Shown: positions 9,067 to 17,938, numbered from the stretch's first letter. The stretch: DNA of 64,000 nucleotides from Microbulbifer sp. MKSA007 (GCA_032615215.1 CP128433.1:3307501-3371500); one strand, 5' to 3'. Notes: a model not told the origin generated them from the sequence alone. A program made the numbers and translations.

Positions 9067-10290
9067 TTATAGATTATTATAATACTGAATCACACCAACA
9101 GTGCTTCCAGTAGAAAAAGCCGATTTAACCTGTTCGGAACTCATTCCAATGTTCAATTCTGCATTGTTCACGTTGAGCTCAATAAACAGGCTGCCCGCTT
9201 GGGAATAAGCATCATTCCACTCGGCCACGGCACCGTTAAGGTCATTGATAACAGCTGTATAGTTCGCCCCCTCTTCATCAGAGATCGCAGTTTGAATGTC
9301 ACTTATCGCACCGGAAACATCACTTTCAAGCGTTTGCCACTCTTGTAACACGGCCTGTAAATTATCTTCAACTTGCTGGGTTTCTTCTGCTAGCTGCCCA
9401 AAGCTCTGAGACAACATTTGTAGAGTAGATACATCAGCAGTGATCAGGTCCATCTCTGCCTGTTTATCCTGAATACTCTTTTGATCGGCAACAATTTTTG
9501 CAGCATCCAGAGCAATAAAGGTTGATGCCACAGCAGCCACCGGCCCCATCACAAACCAGGTCAACAAGCCCTCAGGAAAAGCCACGATAGAAGCAACCGT
9601 CCCCAGAGAGATAGCAGTGGCATCGGCAATACCCAGAGCAACGATGCTGGCAGTCAGGGATTTGATATCTGCCTGTAAATTCTTGATATCCTGCTTTAGA
9701 TCAGCAATTTTCTTCTCGTCAGCCTGGGAATCCTTTACAGAATTGTCGGCAATTGACTGCAATTGTGTCGCCATATCTGGCAGTTTATCTTGAAACCCTT
9801 GAATTGCCTTAATCGCACCACTGATAAAGGTTGAAACAATTCCCAGTTGCGAGGTAATTGAGTTCAAATCATTCTTGAGTATTTGCAGTGCAGAACTATT
9901 ACTCGGGTCATTTTTGAGGATATTCGCTTGAGAAAGGGCATCCTGTAAAAGCTGGCTGATAACACTGTTATAGCTCTGTACTTCACCAGGCACATCCAGA
10001 AGCCTGGCTAGTACATTGTTTACCCAGTCCAAAGCATCTGCATTGGACTGTGTGTAGGCTGTTACAAAATCACTCCAATCCGGTGGATTTTGATTTAAAG
10101 TGGGCAAACTCGAGGACAACACACTGGTAACCAGAGTGTTAATTGCAACAACATTCTGTTTGTAAGTAATCTGAGTATCACGAATAGGTTCGGCACTTTT
10201 CTTAAACGCTTTGGCTAATGAAAGTTTCACCACCACTGGGCTGGACGTTTTCTTCGCCACCAAATCTAAGTCATCACTTACCTGTGACAT
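9067..10290 (-). CDS. ClyA/HBL-superfamily alpha-helical pore-forming toxin candidate
   Basis: A 407-residue, almost all-helical protein without a signal peptide. Long amphipathic heptad-rich helices (residues about 85-210 and 265-360) surround one hydrophobic stretch at about 213-265 (SIVALGIADATAISLGTVAS, then FPEGLLTWFVMGPVAAVAST). That is the layout of the alpha-PFT family: a helical-bundle tail plus a hydrophobic head or tongue, as in Bacillus HBL/NHE, Cry6Aa, XaxA, Aeromonas AhlB and Vibrio MakA. The assignment rests on architecture, not on a conserved motif. Tripartite relatives have two or three paralogues in tandem; here the gene is alone, so it would act as a single component like ClyA or Cry6Aa. 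A structural maintenance protein with a coiled coil is the alternative. Confidence 0.65.
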   Translation of the reverse strand: MSQVSDDLDLVAKKTSSPVVVKLSLAKAFKKSAEPIRDTQITYKQNVVAINTLVTSVLSSSLPTLNQNPPDWSDFVTAYTQSNADALDWVNNVLARLLDVPGEVQSYNSVISQLLQDALSQANILKNDPSNSSALQILKNDLNSITSQLGIVSTFISGAIKAIQGFQDKLPDMATQLQSIADNSVKDSQADEKKIADLKQDIKNLQADIKSLTASIVALGIADATAISLGTVASIVAFPEGLLTWFVMGPVAAVASTFIALDAAKIVADQKSIQDKQAEMDLITADVSTLQMLSQSFGQLAEETQQVEDNLQAVLQEWQTLESDVSGAISDIQTAISDEEGANYTAVINDLNGAVAEWNDAYSQAGSLFIELNVNNAELNIGMSSEQVKSAFSTGSTVGVIQYYNNL

Positions 10291-10492
10291 ATTTATTTCT
10301 CTCTTAATGAAAATTAAAGATGAAACCAGCGAAACGCCATGGAAAACACCTTTGTTGAACCGCGGCCAAATATATCAGGCTTTTTTATAATCAATGGGTT
10401 ACTTCTTATAATGAATCGCAAACAAAAATATATTTATATTCACATTGCTGCTATTAAGGCGAACTCTTAAGGCAAATAACCGCCAAACAGAG

Positions 10493-10918
10493 TCACTCAA
10501 CCAGGCAATTATCTCCGTCAAATGCTGCAACCAAGTCCAGAACACTTCCAACCTGTTTGTAGACCAGTAGCTTCCGACTATAAGAACCCAGCAGCCACGA
10601 GCCGCAGGCCACCCAGTAAGTGACTTCTCTTGAGGTAACACAGAAGACGCTTTGCGCATCAGATACACGCCAAAACAATCGTCCTTTGGAAAACCCCCTG
10701 CTCTCGAGTCTCAAAACGCCAATATTATTCTGTTTAGCCCATTGAAGAATTTGCGCCCTGAAAAACTCGGATCTAATCGGCATTAACAAATAGGGAACCA
10801 CACCTAATAGGGCCAATAAGGCCACTATTACATTGTTCCCCAGAGAGGGGCTAAACACATAGGCCAGCTTCCCCAAAGTTACCGATATTATTAATACAAT
10901 AAATGGACGCATATTCAC
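10493..10918 (-). CDS. Small membrane protein, unknown function
   Basis: A 141-residue protein with two hydrophobic segments near the N-terminus (MRPFIVLIISVTLGKLAYVF and NVIVALLALLGVVPYLLM), then a soluble C-terminal domain of about 90 residues with several aromatic residues and Cys (VFCVTSREVTYWVACGSWLL). This looks like a membrane-anchored small domain. I do not recognise the family. An overlapping frame at 10399-10668 is less protein-like and was left out. Confidence 0.6.
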   Translation of the reverse strand: MNMRPFIVLIISVTLGKLAYVFSPSLGNNVIVALLALLGVVPYLLMPIRSEFFRAQILQWAKQNNIGVLRLESRGFSKGRLFWRVSDAQSVFCVTSREVTYWVACGSWLLGSYSRKLLVYKQVGSVLDLVAAFDGDNCLVE

Positions 10919-11140
10919 TGCCGCCGATTTCAGTTCCCTTTAGAAAGAATGGCAGATAAATATGCAGAGACAAGATTAAGCTACAGGGCGATCGAGTGAT
11001 CCCGAGTTGGCATGTCCGCGCTATAGCATATGAAACTAACAGGTAGAGATTGGTCGCATCGAGGCCAAACTCGTTAGAGCTTGACCCGCAGAGTGACTGC
11101 CTAACGATAGAGCAAATACACAATAAAGTACTGGAGCAAT

Positions 11141-12195
11141 TTAGTTGCTCTCGATTAAACCCAACATTTCTTTTGCAACCAGTGCAGAAGAAGGTAAAAA
11201 CATTGTAGAAACAATACGCTGATCAGATATTACATCATGCTTATCAGCAACATTATCCTTATTAATAATAATGGCTCCATTCTCACGAAGGCGTTCCTCT
11301 ACCAAGAACGGTAATAAAGTACCCTGCTTAGCCCATGACTTCTCTTTTTCTGTAGAGTTCGGGAAACCGGCAACCTTCTTGCCCTTTACCATATAATGGC
11401 CATCTTTCAGTTTCACATCTGCAAACGCACCTGCCCCATGGCCACAGCTGCCCACAACTCCCCCTTTCTGGTAAATCCCACCCATAATATTAGGGAGCCT
11501 CTGAATAACTCCGTGATACCTCTGGCATGCAGAGCGGTTCACAATCAAGGCGCGGCTTCGCAGGAATGTCTAGACCTTTCAAGAAGTCGCAACGCGGAGT
11601 GTGAATCGCTCTGCAAGCCCCGAAGGGCGGGCCTTGAAGGCCACAGCTGCTGCGTTGCAGCTCTTGCCAAGGGCTACGGCCATTCGCGGCGAGCTGCGCC
11701 TAACATCTGCAGCCTTCAAGACCCGCAGAGGCATTATGGAGTTATTCAGAGGCTCCTTAGCAGCTCACGATTAGATGCCACATCAAATAAGGTTCCATAG
11801 CCTCCACCGATATAAACAGCTGCAAAATTCTCTATAACTACTTTCTCAGGCTTTAGTGAACTATTAGCCCGCTCTAAAAAACCTTCATGTTTGATGGTGT
11901 AACTACTAATCCCCAGTGGATCCATCATAAACGGGACCACCCCACCTTTTGGCGAAACAAAGTCCACGTCATACCCATGGGAAACAAAAACATGGTAAGG
12001 CGTAGCGTACTCCCACAAATTATTTCTCGCATCATGCTTCTCCGGATCACCCATATCCTGAAGATTAGAAGCAACGATTAGTATCCGCTTAGTCTCAGCT
12101 GCTTGTGAAGGTGTAATAAAGCCCATCACAAGAATTATCATAGAGCAGATAAGGCTACAGATTTTTGCCGTTTTTCCCACGTTCAACTTCCCCAT
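11141..12195 (-). pseudogene. DJ-1/PfpI family protein, interrupted by a MITE
   Basis: Exported DJ-1/PfpI (Hsp31-like, type 1 glutamine amidotransferase-like) protein cut in two. The N-terminal part (12195 down to about 11757) carries a signal peptide (ICSLICSMIILVMGFITPSQ AAE) and the DJ-1 core (KRILIVASNLQDMGD, VDFVSPKGG, AAVYIGGGYGTLFDVASNRE). The C-terminal part (about 11490 to 11141) resumes with IYQKGGVVGSCGHGAGAF, which holds the nucleophile-elbow Cys, and runs to the normal end. The 263-bp element at 11494-11756 sits between them with a 4-bp target duplication. Removing element and duplication leaves the two halves one base out of frame, so there is a second small lesion. Members act as chaperones, glyoxalases or amidotransferase-like hydrolases; this copy should be inactive. 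Confidence 0.85.
11494..11756. mobile_element. 263-bp MITE, copy 1 (in the DJ-1/PfpI gene)
   Basis: The element begins GGAGCCTCTGAATAACTCCG and ends with its inverted complement (about 31 bp of near-perfect terminal inverted repeats). It is flanked by the direct repeat TTAG (11490-11493 and 11757-11760). The interior is GC-rich and has no transposase. Copy 2 at 32864-33126 has the same length and differs at only a few positions. A 4-bp YTAR-type duplication and GG-starting ends are typical of IS5-family elements, so it is probably mobilised by an IS5-like transposase encoded elsewhere (inference). Confidence 0.93.
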
Positions 12196-12364
12196 TCGAA
12201 TAACTTTGATACGAAATAGATAGATTACATGAGTAATGTACAACCTTGACATAAGATCGATAGTTTGCAGGAGAAAAGCGATATAGCGAGGTCAAACTAC
12301 CCCTGAAGTAACAACGTCAACATTTCTATAGCGCCAAGCCTACTACCGCAAAGTTAACACCCTA

Positions 12365-12757
12365 TTACCGAGCAGCCTTAATAGCTAGGGCAGCAACAAC
12401 ACCCCAGACCCAATTGAAAAACAACACCAGAACTGGTGTTAAAACTCCTAACTCAAATCCGGCAACACCCATCCCGGCCATTACTGGGAAAACCACAAAC
12501 AATTGAAATGCAGAGGGAAACAAACTAAGAAGAGCCCCTTTTGAAAGCAACTTCGATGACCAGAACGGAAGAATAAACAACAGCCCCCACAAGCCACCCC
12601 AAACAATACGAGGATAAATCCACTCAGGAGATAGAGGAGGGGAAATTGATACGCCAAAAGCGGCATTAATCCCCAACTGGCCAAATAGCCACACCGCAAT
12701 ACTGTTTGCCAAAGCACCGAGACTTCCGGCTGCGAAGAATATCAGTAGGTTTTTCAT
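12365..12757 (-). CDS. Hypothetical four-helix membrane protein
   Basis: A 130-residue, very hydrophobic protein with about four transmembrane segments (for example NLLIFFAAGSLGALANSIAV, GGLWGLLFILPFW, AFQLFVVFPVMAGMGVAGF, VLVLFFNWVWGVVAALAI). A strong AGGAGAGGGAG directly upstream supports the ATG at 12757. It is not recognised beyond being a small conserved-looking inner-membrane protein. It stands alone. Confidence 0.75.
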   Translation of the reverse strand: MKNLLIFFAAGSLGALANSIAVWLFGQLGINAAFGVSISPPLSPEWIYPRIVWGGLWGLLFILPFWSSKLLSKGALLSLFPSAFQLFVVFPVMAGMGVAGFELGVLTPVLVLFFNWVWGVVAALAIKAAR

Positions 12758-13195
12758 CTCCCTCTCCTAGAGTTGTAGGGCCACTGCAATATTTACTCGC
12801 GAATCAAACCACAATATAGAAGAACCATCGTCACTCAACGGAAGATAGCCTAACGCGCGAATCACAGCCCCACCCGAGATGACAGAGTAACTTTTCTACT
12901 TTACCTACCCAGTAATACAAAGCATAAACCAGATTTATCTTGAGTACGCCTGCGTACCAATTAGACACAGCAGAAATGCCAGAAAAATTAGATAAAGCAC
13001 TAGCCCCCTACTTCTCAAGAATGACTATTTGAAAAATACTTTCAATTTGAGAACCAGCAATATCCGCTGATCGTTTTTGCAACTAATCCCGAAAGAAAAT
13101 AACTAGCTTCTCAAGCGCCAAATTTATGTAATAGATAGGTGGTACGATTGTATTTATTTTATAAATCAATTAAAACCAAATAGGAACTAGTACTT
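12758..13195. other. Intergenic region, divergent promoters
   Basis: About 440 AT-rich bases between a minus-strand membrane gene and the plus-strand secreted protein. It contains a small palindrome GTACGCCTGCGTAC at 12944-12957 of unknown meaning. AGGAAC lies about 9 nt before the ATG at 13196. No gene was seen. Confidence 0.5.
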
Positions 13196-14920
13196 ATGAA
13201 AGTGCCATCAGCAGGAGTGCTGTACCCGATCTTATTAGGATTGGCGATCCAGTCAGCGACATCTCAAGCCCAGTCCTTTGATGAGAGCGCCTATATTGAC
13301 AGGCAGCTGCAATATATTGAGGAAGGTGTCACCTCTACCAACGATACTGCCGTCGTACTTCAGGCATACACCGGTGATGATCTCAACTGGGATGCGCTAA
13401 ATAAGAACCTGGATGTACTCCGCAACGGCGGCAAGAAAAATTCTGACTTCACTCTCACCCGCCTAATCCGCATCTTATTCTTCCGCCCCGAAATCAAAAA
13501 CGAACTCTTTGCCGCACTCGACGGCTATCACTTCTGGTTTAAAGAAGGCGGGACGGGTGACCATGTCTTTGCTTCAGAAAATCATATGATCATGTACACT
13601 TCTGCCCAATATCTCCTCCAGGAGAAATATGGGGCATTTGAGGACGACAGAACTTATAAGCGTCTAAAGCGTTATCTGGAAGTGAAGAACCAATATGGTT
13701 TCTATGAGTTTTACTCCCCCGTTTACTACCCCTATACCCTCTCGGCACTGTTAAACCTTGTAGACTTTGCAGAAGATGAGGAAATCCGTGAACTTGCAAT
13801 CGGCGCTGCTCATCGCTTGCTGCAAGATATTTTATTGGTGACCAACGACCAGGGGATCAACTTCGCCGCAGCCGGGCGCAGTAATGACGGCTACCGCCGC
13901 AATGGGTCCGGAGGGAATATCAACCGGATTATCTACCTCCTAACAGGTCTGGGCAAAGAGTCAGTACGCACACCCAGCCCCGCCGGCGTTATGCTCGCCA
14001 CATCCGGTTTGGAAATCACCGATGAGGTTTTCGAATATTTCGGTAAAGATCTCAACATAAATTATTCAGTCGGCCATTCGCTGGGGGATGCCAGAAACGA
14101 GATCTATGCAGACTTCCCCCGGGAAGAGCGCGTACCCTTCTATTGGAGCCAGGGAGCCTACTTCCACCCCGATGTCGCAGCGGATACCGCCTGGTTCGCC
14201 AGCAAATACCAACTCGAAGGTTATGAGGGGCTCAAAGCATTTGACCAGTTCCTGGGTCTATCGGAAGCAGCCGCCCCTGCGGCCGCCAAGGCGGGGGCTG
14301 TATTCAGCCGCAGCTCCGTCCTCTCCTCGGCCAACTTCTCCATGTACAAAGATGGCGGAGTCATGATGCACTCCATCCAGAATTATTGGGGAGGCCGCCA
14401 GGGCTACCAGCAAACCCCCTGGATAGCCACCACCGGTTCCCAATCTATCTGGGCAAAAGTCGGCGACGGCAATAGCACCATGCAAAACGACCACCTGCCG
14501 AAAATAAAGCAGGTAAACAATGTCGCCGTGATCCAATACAACCCCTACCCGGAGATAGAACTGTTTCACTCCGGCGGCTCCGATGTCGCACTACAGTGGC
14601 CCGAAGAGTTCGAGCAGGAGTCCCGCAGCGGTAACTGGAAGTTTGGTAGGGAAGATGATGGATACGTAGCCGTCCGCTACCCCTGTGGCAACGGTGACTC
14701 CAACACTGTGACCTGCGATTGGAACGAGCAGACCTGGGTCGTCATCATGGGAAGTGAAGAGCGCTACGGCAGCTTTGATGCTTTTAGACAGAAGGTGCTC
14801 AATGAAGTCAGTTACGATGCCGACTGGGAATGGCACGGCTCCTTCTGGAAAGGCACCTTGAAGTATGTGTACGATTCAGATGTAAAGTTTGATGGAACCG
14901 ATATCAGCTTAACTTGGTAA
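13196..14920 (+). CDS. Secreted helical-toroid protein, carbohydrate-lyase-like, function unknown
   Basis: 574 residues with a Sec signal peptide (cleavage near SQA-QSF). The N-terminal two thirds are helical with repeated aromatic/His motifs (FASENHMIMYTSAQYL, YEFYSPVYYPYTLSALLNL, INFAAAGRSNDGYRR), which suggests an (alpha/alpha) toroid. The C-terminal third is beta-rich (MMHSIQNYWGGRQGYQQTPW, GSQSIWAKVGDG, GNWKFGREDDGYVAVRYPCG). This two-domain plan resembles heparinase/alginate-lyase-type polysaccharide lyases, but I cannot place it in a numbered family. NH-M and R-N-H-Y residues in the toroid are candidates for a catalytic centre. Probably periplasmic or extracellular glycan handling (inference). 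Confidence 0.75.
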   Translation: MKVPSAGVLYPILLGLAIQSATSQAQSFDESAYIDRQLQYIEEGVTSTNDTAVVLQAYTGDDLNWDALNKNLDVLRNGGKKNSDFTLTRLIRILFFRPEIKNELFAALDGYHFWFKEGGTGDHVFASENHMIMYTSAQYLLQEKYGAFEDDRTYKRLKRYLEVKNQYGFYEFYSPVYYPYTLSALLNLVDFAEDEEIRELAIGAAHRLLQDILLVTNDQGINFAAAGRSNDGYRRNGSGGNINRIIYLLTGLGKESVRTPSPAGVMLATSGLEITDEVFEYFGKDLNINYSVGHSLGDARNEIYADFPREERVPFYWSQGAYFHPDVAADTAWFASKYQLEGYEGLKAFDQFLGLSEAAAPAAAKAGAVFSRSSVLSSANFSMYKDGGVMMHSIQNYWGGRQGYQQTPWIATTGSQSIWAKVGDGNSTMQNDHLPKIKQVNNVAVIQYNPYPEIELFHSGGSDVALQWPEEFEQESRSGNWKFGREDDGYVAVRYPCGNGDSNTVTCDWNEQTWVVIMGSEERYGSFDAFRQKVLNEVSYDADWEWHGSFWKGTLKYVYDSDVKFDGTDISLTW

Positions 14921-15029
14921 CACCTAATTAAGCTCACGGGAAGGGGATACCCCCTTCCCAGCCTCCCTGCACCCCCAACCAAATTACCCTCCACAGACTA
15001 TCAACCCAACCTCCTTCCATCTGAACTTA

Positions 15030-15072
15030 GTTGACAGAGTCAACCAATATCAATAAAGTTGACACTATCAAC
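15030..15072 (+). promoter_or_regulatory. Two palindromic MarR-type operators overlapping the marR promoter
   Basis: GTTGACAGAGTCAAC (15030-15044) is a perfect 6-3-6 palindrome. GTTGACACTATCAAC (15058-15072) is a second copy, 28 bp centre to centre. The first contains a consensus-like -35 (TTGACA). Both lie just before the marR start at 15089, so autorepression of the marR-sip operon is likely. Confidence 0.75.
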
Positions 15073-15088
15073 CAGTTAGCATGGCGCC

Positions 15089-15538
15089 ATGAAAGATACC
15101 GCAATCAATGAATCCCTCCACCAGCTTATTCATGCCTACAAACGGCGTTTGCGAGCTGGCATTCAGGAGCAGCAAATTGGCTTGCCGGTGAGCCATATAC
15201 GGGTACTCAAAGGCGTCTTCAAATTTCCTTTAAGTACAGCCCGGTCAATTGCCCAACGGATGAATTTGGACAAAGCCCAAGTAACACGAGTGCTAAACGA
15301 CCTGGTGCACTCAGGGTTAATCGAAAAGACCGACAACCCCAATGACCGGCGCAGCCAGTTTTTGACACTAACTACAGACGGAATAAGCACGCTGGAAAAA
15401 GTGAGCGGACAAGAAGCTGAAGTGGCCAGACAAATGACTCGCAACTTGAGTACTGAAGAGCTAGAAAACTTCGCCCGCATTGCCAGCGTTATGGTCGCCA
15501 ATATGAAAGAGCACTCCACCCCTGACGAAAGGAGCTAA
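15089..15538 (+). CDS. MarR family transcriptional regulator
   Basis: A 149-residue winged-helix regulator. The recognition region reads SIAQRMNLDKAQVTRVLNDL and the wing has DNPNDRRSQFLTLT with the usual D-x-R. N- and C-terminal helices for dimerisation are present, so the length is normal. It is followed 5 nt later by the siderophore-interacting protein gene, forming one operon. Two palindromes upstream are probably its own operators. Ligand unknown; an iron or redox link is suggested only by the partner gene. Confidence 0.9.
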   Translation: MKDTAINESLHQLIHAYKRRLRAGIQEQQIGLPVSHIRVLKGVFKFPLSTARSIAQRMNLDKAQVTRVLNDLVHSGLIEKTDNPNDRRSQFLTLTTDGISTLEKVSGQEAEVARQMTRNLSTEELENFARIASVMVANMKEHSTPDERS

Positions 15539-15543
15539 ACCCT

Positions 15544-16290
15544 ATGGCCGAGAAAGTTACCAGAGAATTGGTCGTTATTCGCAGGACACAAGTTACTGAA
15601 AATATGCTGCGCATCACTCTCGGTGGCGATGATCTAAAAACTCTCGCCCCCAACCAGGAAAGCGCCTATATCAAATTTCTGTTTCCACAAGCGGGAAGCG
15701 AGCGCCCGCTATTGCGAAGCTATACCATCAGACACCAACGTGAAACTGAAATTGATATCGACTTCGCCCTGCATGAACACGAAGGGCCCGCTCTAAGCTG
15801 GGCACTTAAAACACAGCCCGGCGATACGATCTTAACCCGCGGCCCCGGCCCCAAAAAAATGACCAATCCCGAGGCAGACTGGTTTTTACTATTGGGGGAT
15901 ATGACTGCACTGCCAGCTATCAGTGTAAACCTTGCGGAGCTACCCAAGGATGCAAAGGGTTACGCATTAATTGAGGTGTCCAGTGAAGCGGATATTCAGG
16001 AGCTGGAACACCCAGAGAACCTGCAAATCCAATGGATTATCAATCCGGCTCCATCCGGCGAGAAACTCCTGGAAAAATTACAGACACTAACCTGGCTCGA
16101 TGGACAGGCCTCCGTATGGGCCGCCTGCGAATTCGACAGCATGCGCACCCTACGGCAATTCTTTAAGCAGGAAAGAGTAATCCCCAAAACCCATATTTAT
16201 ATCTCCAGTTACTGGAAAATTGGGCAGTCGGACGAAGGCCACAAACTCGCCAAGCGCATGGACAATGAAAAGATGGAAGGACAGGGATAA
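15544..16290 (+). CDS. Siderophore-interacting protein (FAD/NAD(P)H ferric-siderophore reductase)
   Basis: A 248-residue SIP/ViuB-family flavoprotein. The N-terminal FAD-binding barrel contains RPLLRSYTIRHQRETEIDID (RxYTxR motif) and HEGPALSWALKTQPGD. The C-terminal NAD(P)H half contains WFLLLGDMTALPAI and SSYWKIGQSDEGH (the typical YWRxGxxxE end). It reduces ferric siderophores in the cytoplasm to release iron. AAAGGAG lies upstream of the ATG, and the gene is 5 nt behind marR in the same operon. No Fur box was recognised, so control is probably by the MarR protein. Confidence 0.92.
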   Translation: MAEKVTRELVVIRRTQVTENMLRITLGGDDLKTLAPNQESAYIKFLFPQAGSERPLLRSYTIRHQRETEIDIDFALHEHEGPALSWALKTQPGDTILTRGPGPKKMTNPEADWFLLLGDMTALPAISVNLAELPKDAKGYALIEVSSEADIQELEHPENLQIQWIINPAPSGEKLLEKLQTLTWLDGQASVWAACEFDSMRTLRQFFKQERVIPKTHIYISSYWKIGQSDEGHKLAKRMDNEKMEGQG

Positions 16291-16310
16291 CTTATAGATA
16301 GGCGGGAAGA

Positions 16311-16335
16311 GAAAGCCCTCTGATTGTAGGCTTTC
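16311..16335. terminator. Stem-loop between convergent genes
   Basis: GAAAGCC (16311-16317) pairs with GGCTTTC (16329-16335) around an 11-nt loop, between the ends of the SIP gene and the following minus-strand gene. Short but well placed. Confidence 0.4.
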
Positions 16336-16336
16336 C

Positions 16337-16894
16337 CTATTCAACAGAAGCAGGCTTATTTAACCGATACCAATAATTAGACAAAAAACCCCGAGCATCG
16401 AGTTTAGAAATCTGCCTGATAATTTCCGGGGCACCCGACCTACAGCGCCATTCATACATAGAGGCACGGCCAGCCACTACCGCAGGAACGGTCCCGGAAC
16501 TTTGATTATCTTTGCAATATGAAATCATGGCACTACTCGGCTCCCGACTAGTGTCAGCTTTCTCATCACAGGGGAGATTAGCCCCAACAAAGCAGGCATA
16601 GACACTTCCATCCATACATCGCCAATAAGTCCCCCTCGCGACCCAATCTTCAGGTGCTTCTGCACCGAGATTGGCCGCTCTTCTGATACCATCAACGATT
16701 TCCTCTGGCATAGCTTGTCCGGCAAAGCGCTGAACTGGGTTGTCATCATTTACCACCACTGCACAGTAGTCGAAAGGACTAGTGAGAACGCTTACCTCTC
16801 CCACTTTTTTATCTTCAGAGTTAGCGTAATTTATTGCAGCAAAGAAGAATACAAAACCCAAAACTGCTGCACCCAAGTTTTTCTGCATAAACAC
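16337..16894 (-). CDS. Hypothetical secreted protein with several cysteines
   Basis: 185 residues with a signal peptide (AVLGFVFFFAAINYANS-EDK). The mature part has Cys in FDYCAVV, YWRCMDGSVYACFVGANLPC, ISYCKDN and YEWRCRSG, so it probably folds with disulphides in the periplasm or outside the cell. AGGAGAG lies before the start. I do not recognise the family; the WRCMDGxVYACxxGANLPC pattern looks conserved and could be searched. Confidence 0.75.
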   Translation of the reverse strand: MFMQKNLGAAVLGFVFFFAAINYANSEDKKVGEVSVLTSPFDYCAVVVNDDNPVQRFAGQAMPEEIVDGIRRAANLGAEAPEDWVARGTYWRCMDGSVYACFVGANLPCDEKADTSREPSSAMISYCKDNQSSGTVPAVVAGRASMYEWRCRSGAPEIIRQISKLDARGFLSNYWYRLNKPASVE

Positions 16895-17190
16895 TCTCCT
16901 TTAATAAAAACAAGCCTATCATCGAGCTGAAAATTCAATACAACTTAAATATCAAAGGCATCGACTTTAGTTTGATCAAGCCTAACCCCAAAGACCGAAC
17001 AAAAAATGGTTACACACAATGTACTTTTTCAAACTGACAGTAAAAAACAACTACCATAAACCGGCGAATAAATCTAAAAGCGATACCCGAATAAATTTTA
17101 AAAATAAAAAATAGGGACACCTAAAAAAACAACCTAGAAAAAGGCAGAAAAACTGATATATTTCTTAAAAATTCGAACTGGAGACTCCCA

Positions 17191-17451
17191 TTGAGCCAAG
17201 ATCTGTCACCCTCTGCCAAAGGTGTACCCAACTTAGAATTGCCCCAATGGATTAATTGCCAAGAACGCTTGCCCGAACAGTCCGATGCGACCTCTCGCGG
17301 TTACGTCCGAGTTATATGGAAATCCACCAACAGCTCTAATGGTGTTATTACGCGCACCTGGGAAGTTGGCATGGACCACTATGAAAATGCCCACAATTAT
17401 CTGGGCTGGATGCCTATCTCAATCATTGTTGAATCTACCGAAACCAATTAA
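17191..17451 (+). CDS. Small DUF551-like protein
   Basis: 86 residues with a TTG start at 17191 supported by GGAG about 8 nt upstream. The pattern WINCQERLPEQ near the front and LGWMPISIIVE near the end matches the layout of DUF551 proteins (W-x-x-x-x-E-R-L-P ... W-M-P-L), small proteins common in phages and accessory regions. Function unknown. A stem-loop follows at 17490. Confidence 0.6.
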   Translation: MSQDLSPSAKGVPNLELPQWINCQERLPEQSDATSRGYVRVIWKSTNSSNGVITRTWEVGMDHYENAHNYLGWMPISIIVESTETN

Positions 17452-17489
17452 AGCGAACAGTTCAGTTCTGACAGGTTTGAACTCTTCGA

Positions 17490-17515
17490 CAGCAGCTATC
17501 TATTGATAGCTGCTG
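17490..17515 (+). terminator. Perfect 11-bp stem-loop after the DUF551-like gene
   Basis: CAGCAGCTATC and GATAGCTGCTG pair perfectly around TATT. No T tract follows, so it is either a weak terminator or an RNA-protecting hairpin. Confidence 0.5.
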
Positions 17516-17938
17516 AGATTGAATAGCGCACCAGTAGCAGTTACAAATCCCTCACTCTAAAAAGGGGCAACCAGACAGGTCAGCCCCTCCAAACCAGATT
17601 GCATATCACTAATTGTCCTCACTTATCACTGAACAATAAACAACCAACTCAACTCCCCTAAAGAGACAGACTGCCCTACAACCCTTGACGCCACCCGGCA
17701 GCTGAATCACCATCCCCAACATTTAGCGCAACCCGGGTTTGGCCCGGTCTTATCTGGGAAGCTCTCGCACCATCGGGCAACCAATTCCCGACCATGCCCG
17801 ACCAGCGAGCCACCCAAACAGATAGCAGCGTAAAACCGGGTAACAACGCCCGAGACAACACCTGTAGCAATGCCAGCGCAAACCGAATTCAACTGGGCCA
17901 CAGTGCCCCAGCAGTACACCAAGGACAAGAAGCACCCC
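17516..17938. other. Intergenic region, left edge of the defence island
   Basis: About 420 bases. The first part is AT-rich like the sequence to its left; from about 17690 it turns GC-rich like hsdM. The hsdM promoter must lie here. No gene, tRNA or direct repeat marking an integration site was recognised. Confidence 0.45.

Noticed and set aside
10851..11123. 90-codon minus-strand frame with many Cys and Ile
   Set aside because: Overlaps the start of the membrane protein at 10918, has no ribosome binding site and no protein-like pattern.
11396..11800. Plus-strand ORF through the MITE, with a similar ORF in copy 2 (32763-33134)
   Set aside because: The shared peptide is a by-product of the two near-identical MITE copies; each ORF also runs into unrelated flanks, so it is not a conserved gene.
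12944..12957. Palindrome GTACGCCTGCGTAC in a promoter region
   Set aside because: Single small palindrome with no second copy and no regulator gene nearby; not enough to call an operator.
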